This document shows positions 61,599 through 64,000 of a DNA stretch of 64,000 nucleotides, in pieces. The first letter of the stretch is position 1; each line of letters starts with the position of its first letter. The position numbers and the translations under genes are program-made. A model generated the notes under the pieces. That model saw nothing but the letters and a program-made list of their open reading frames with translations. It was not told where the DNA came from and made no database searches. Source of the stretch: Tritrichomonas musculus (taxonomy: Eukaryota; Parabasalia; Tritrichomonadida; Tritrichomonadidae); assembly GCA_039105265.1 (NCBI GenBank), contig JAPFFF010000020.1:1381001-1445000 (forward strand), written 5' to 3'.

Positions 61599-62126
61599 CA
61601 TATCATTTTGAGTTACTAATTTTGATTTTTTATTTTAAAATGCATTTTATTGTACAATGTAACAGATTAAATTTAAAATAATTTCTGTCAAAGGAGTTTC
61701 TATTCTCATATTTAAAGGTATAATTCATAAAAAAACATTTTTTTGACTTATATTCTAATCATTTTTAATAATAATTATACTTTTATAAAAACACCTTGTG
61801 GTCAAATATTACTTGTTTTTTTCATTTAATAAGATTAGTATTATAGATTATATATATATATCAGTGATGAATATCATTTTGATATTTCAAAAGTTATTTA
61901 TTAGAGAATTGCATTAAACTGTTAGTTTATAATGACAACATTAATTGATTTTAATAATAATATTATTATATTTCATAAAATTTATTTTTAATATATACAA
62001 TTATTCGAATATTAATATATAAAATCTATATTTTATATTTAATTGAATATTTTTTAAATAAAAATCGATATAAAAATACAATAAAATCTTTTTTTAAAGT
62101 ATTCAATTTTTTTTTCATATGTAATT
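61599..62126. other. AT-rich intergenic DNA
   Basis: No gene seen; a short TATATATATATA run near 61850. Confidence 0.5.
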
Positions 62127-62495
62127 ATGACGAAATTGCAGAATTGCTTCAAGATATCACTTGATAATTTTGAAAAGCCAGTACTTCTTGGTGGAGGTAG
62201 TTTTGGAATAGTTTATAAAATTCGAGATAAGAAAACAAAAAAAAGAATTTGCCGCAAAAGTTATCAAATGTGATGGCAATATAGACCAATATAAAAAGTA
62301 CATAATTGATGAAAATTTTGATGCTTCTTCATTAACGAGAGATGAGGATTCTGATGCTTCTTCGTTAATAATTGATGAAAATTCTGTTGCTTCATCATTT
62401 ACAATTGATGAAGATTCTGATGTTTCTTCATTTATAATTGAAAAAGCTCAAACACACACAAAAAAAAATACTCAACTATATATATTTATATAAAA
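62127..62495 (+). pseudogene. Protein-kinase N-lobe fragment with 11-residue tandem repeat
   Basis: ATG 62127 opens MTKLQNCFKISLDNFEKPVL, then the Gly loop LGGGSFGIVYKI. At the A-rich tract near 62238-62247 the frame is off by one. In the next frame the expected VAIK strand continues (EFAAKVIKCDGNIDQYKKYI). This passes into four 33-bp units from 62308 to 62439: DENFDASSLTR, DEDSDASSLII, DENSVASSFTI and DEDSDVSSFII. No catalytic loop follows. It is a truncated, frameshifted kinase gene. Confidence 0.8.
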
Positions 62496-62685
62496 TTATT
62501 GTCAATGGCTTTTATTTCTGCCGATGAAATCTTTTGAAATTTATTAAAAAGGCCAGACTACCCCCTTAATCATAAATTATTTCTATATTTTATTTGTGAA
62601 TTTTAATTTCTAATATCATTAATATAAGTTTTATCTAAAAGATAAATATCATTATTATGAGGTTTAACACGTTTTAAATACCTTA

Positions 62686-63217
62686 ATTTTCTTATTCAAA
62701 TGTCTTGATCATTATGGAAGCCCTGCTTCTTCTCTTTTTAGTAACTATGACTTTAAAGAAGAAACAAGTGCTGTTTGCAATATTTTACTTCAAAGTTATC
62801 CGTAAGTTTTTGATTTTAATTCTCTTAATTCAACACTTGATAAATCTGCATCAGAAATAATCAATGAGATAGAAATACAAAGAGGAAAATTCATTACTAT
62901 CTTTTCTCCAGAGAGTAGAATTAAATAAAATTAAAGACGAAAAAAAGAAAGAACAAATTGAACTAAACAAAATGAATGAAGATATAAAAAATAAATTAGA
63001 TAACGAAATAAAGAAATCTATTGAGGAGATTGAAAGTCGTCTCAAATCAATAATTGAAAATTTGGTAAAAATGTGTAATGAACAAAAAGGGCTTAATGAT
63101 AAAGATGTTAATCAAAAATATCTACAAGTTGTTGAAAAGATTATCAATGATAGTAAATTAACCTTGATTTTTTTTTTTTTTTTTTTTTTTCAAATCACCA
63201 AATTGGCAAATGTTTAA
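62686..63217 (+). pseudogene. Broken paralogue of the BTB-like/BspA head region
   Basis: FLFKCLDHYGSPASSLFSNY and DFKEETSAVCNILLQSYP align with residues about 200-240 of the 1633-residue protein (FLFKCLDYHGREASILFNNV, DFKGEEIYVIRRLLKYQ). A stop follows, then FDFNSLNSTLDKSASEIINE in line with its FDFNFISSTLSNSF. The coiled coil continues in another frame from about 62972 (MNEDIKNKLDNEIKKSIEEI) and ends in a T tract near 63168-63190. No LRRs follow. It contains several breaks. Confidence 0.8.
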
Positions 63218-63488
63218 TAAACTTACAATAGAATGTTAAAAAGAACAAAATATGTACCAATTAAATTATTATATAATAATTTTTTTTCAAAAAAAAGCAA
63301 ATAAAAAGAGGAATTTAATTAGCAACCGTCCAGTGTCTAAACACTTTCCATTTCCTAATTGCAATATTATATATATATATAATATTTACCAAATTTAAAT
63401 TTCATTTTTCTTTAATAAAAAATAAAAAAAAATTACTTAAATACATTGTATTAAATACAAAAATTATTTTTTATTTAAAATTTCTTAA

Positions 63489-63728
63489 GGTACAAATCCA
63501 GTACGTTACGTAACCGCCATTTTTTTTGACACTTTATAAGAAAAAATCGACATGTTATATAAAAAATCGAATATCTGACTATTTTTTACATAACATGTCA
63601 TTGAATTAAGAAAAATGTAAAATAAATGTCAAAAACACACCTTGTCAATTTAAACTTTTTCAAAGACCCCCATCTATTCAAATAATAAACGTTCTCACTT
63701 ACAAAAAATAACGTACTGGATTTGTACC
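63489..63728. mobile_element. 240-bp MITE with TTAA target duplication
   Basis: Perfect 20-bp inverted ends GGTACAAATCCAGTACGTTA and TAACGTACTGGATTTGTACC lie directly inside TTAA on each side (63485-63488 and 63729-63732). A TTAA duplication points to piggyBac- or Kolobok-type mobilisation; Kolobok is known from trichomonads. Inside is a second palindromic element, CGACATGTTATATAAAAAAT facing TTTTTTACATAACATGTCAT. It is non-coding. Confidence 0.92.
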
Positions 63729-63732
63729 TTAA

Positions 63733-64000
63733 TCATGTTTGTATTTTTTTTAATCATGTTTTTAGTAATATATTTTTAAATTAAATAAATATTTTTTTAC
63801 AGCTAATTTTTATCGTAATGGAACTAAATTTACTACAATAAGGAAAAAATAGAAAAAAATATAACCATTTTTTGTAAAAAACGTAAATAATTGAAAAATT
63901 ATTGTAACACAATTTTTGAATAGTAAATATTTATTTCAAATAAATAAATAAATAAAATGATTTTAATATAAAAAACTGAGATATAACAATATTTTAAAAA
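63733..64000. other. AT-rich right edge
   Basis: Nothing supportable is seen up to the window end. Confidence 0.4.

Overview
ORGANISM. The window is very AT-rich eukaryotic nuclear DNA and reads as a parabasalid (trichomonad), most like Tritrichomonas. This is inferred from gene content: BspA-type LRR_5 surface-style proteins, DUF3447/ankyrin proteins, kinase-Sel1 fusions, BTB-like proteins carrying F5/8C domains, tetraspanin, R2R3 Myb, intronless genes, and TCATTT initiator-like motifs 14-27 bases before several start codons. DNA transposons and MITEs are dense. No rRNA, tRNA or CRISPR array was recognised. LAYOUT. 1-7 kb: a GC-richer broken coding island (possibly a virus-like fossil), two MITEs, a 2.6 kb TTC/ATC-type satellite and a 71-unit ATA microsatellite. 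7-17.8 kb: an ankyrin gene broken by a MITE, a PAS-like relic, Myb, a divergent Rab-like GTPase, tetraspanin, and a kinase-Sel1 gene interrupted by one in-frame TAA. 18-27 kb: a MITE with 214-bp inverted repeats, a 1272-residue LRR-coiled coil-LIM-PARP-like-TM protein, ankyrin debris, a nuclease-fold (DUF3883-like) protein, and a BTB-like relic interrupted by an hAT-like MITE. 28-34.4 kb: an unknown gene, then a DUF3447 gene whose ankyrin repeats lie as separate 99-bp cassettes between AT-rich spacers. 34.8-43.1 kb: a CIPK-like kinase, an unknown acidic protein, and a 1654-residue kinase/pseudokinase/Sel1 protein. 43-48 kb: a decayed mariner, small orphan ORFs, and a Tc1-like element. 48.5-56.3 kb: PPP phosphatase, BTB-F5/8C protein, E2 ubiquitin-conjugating enzyme, a non-autonomous hAT-like element, and a Polo-like kinase. 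56.7-64 kb: a 1633-residue BTB-like/BspA protein, broken paralogue fragments, and a TTAA-type MITE. HOW IT FITS. The live genes are independent single-gene units on both strands, mostly signalling (kinases, phosphatase, small GTPase, E2), adhesion/surface (BspA, tetraspanin) and protein interaction (ankyrin, Sel1, BTB). There are no operons. MOST UNUSUAL. At 28,983-33,133, nine consecutive ankyrin repeats are each encoded by exactly 33 stop-free codons, separated by 133-206 bp spacers full of stops and without GT...AG boundaries. Either an unrecognised removal or bypass process joins them, or a cassette-built gene is decaying with remarkable precision. The LRR-LIM-PARP-TM protein is the second notable object.
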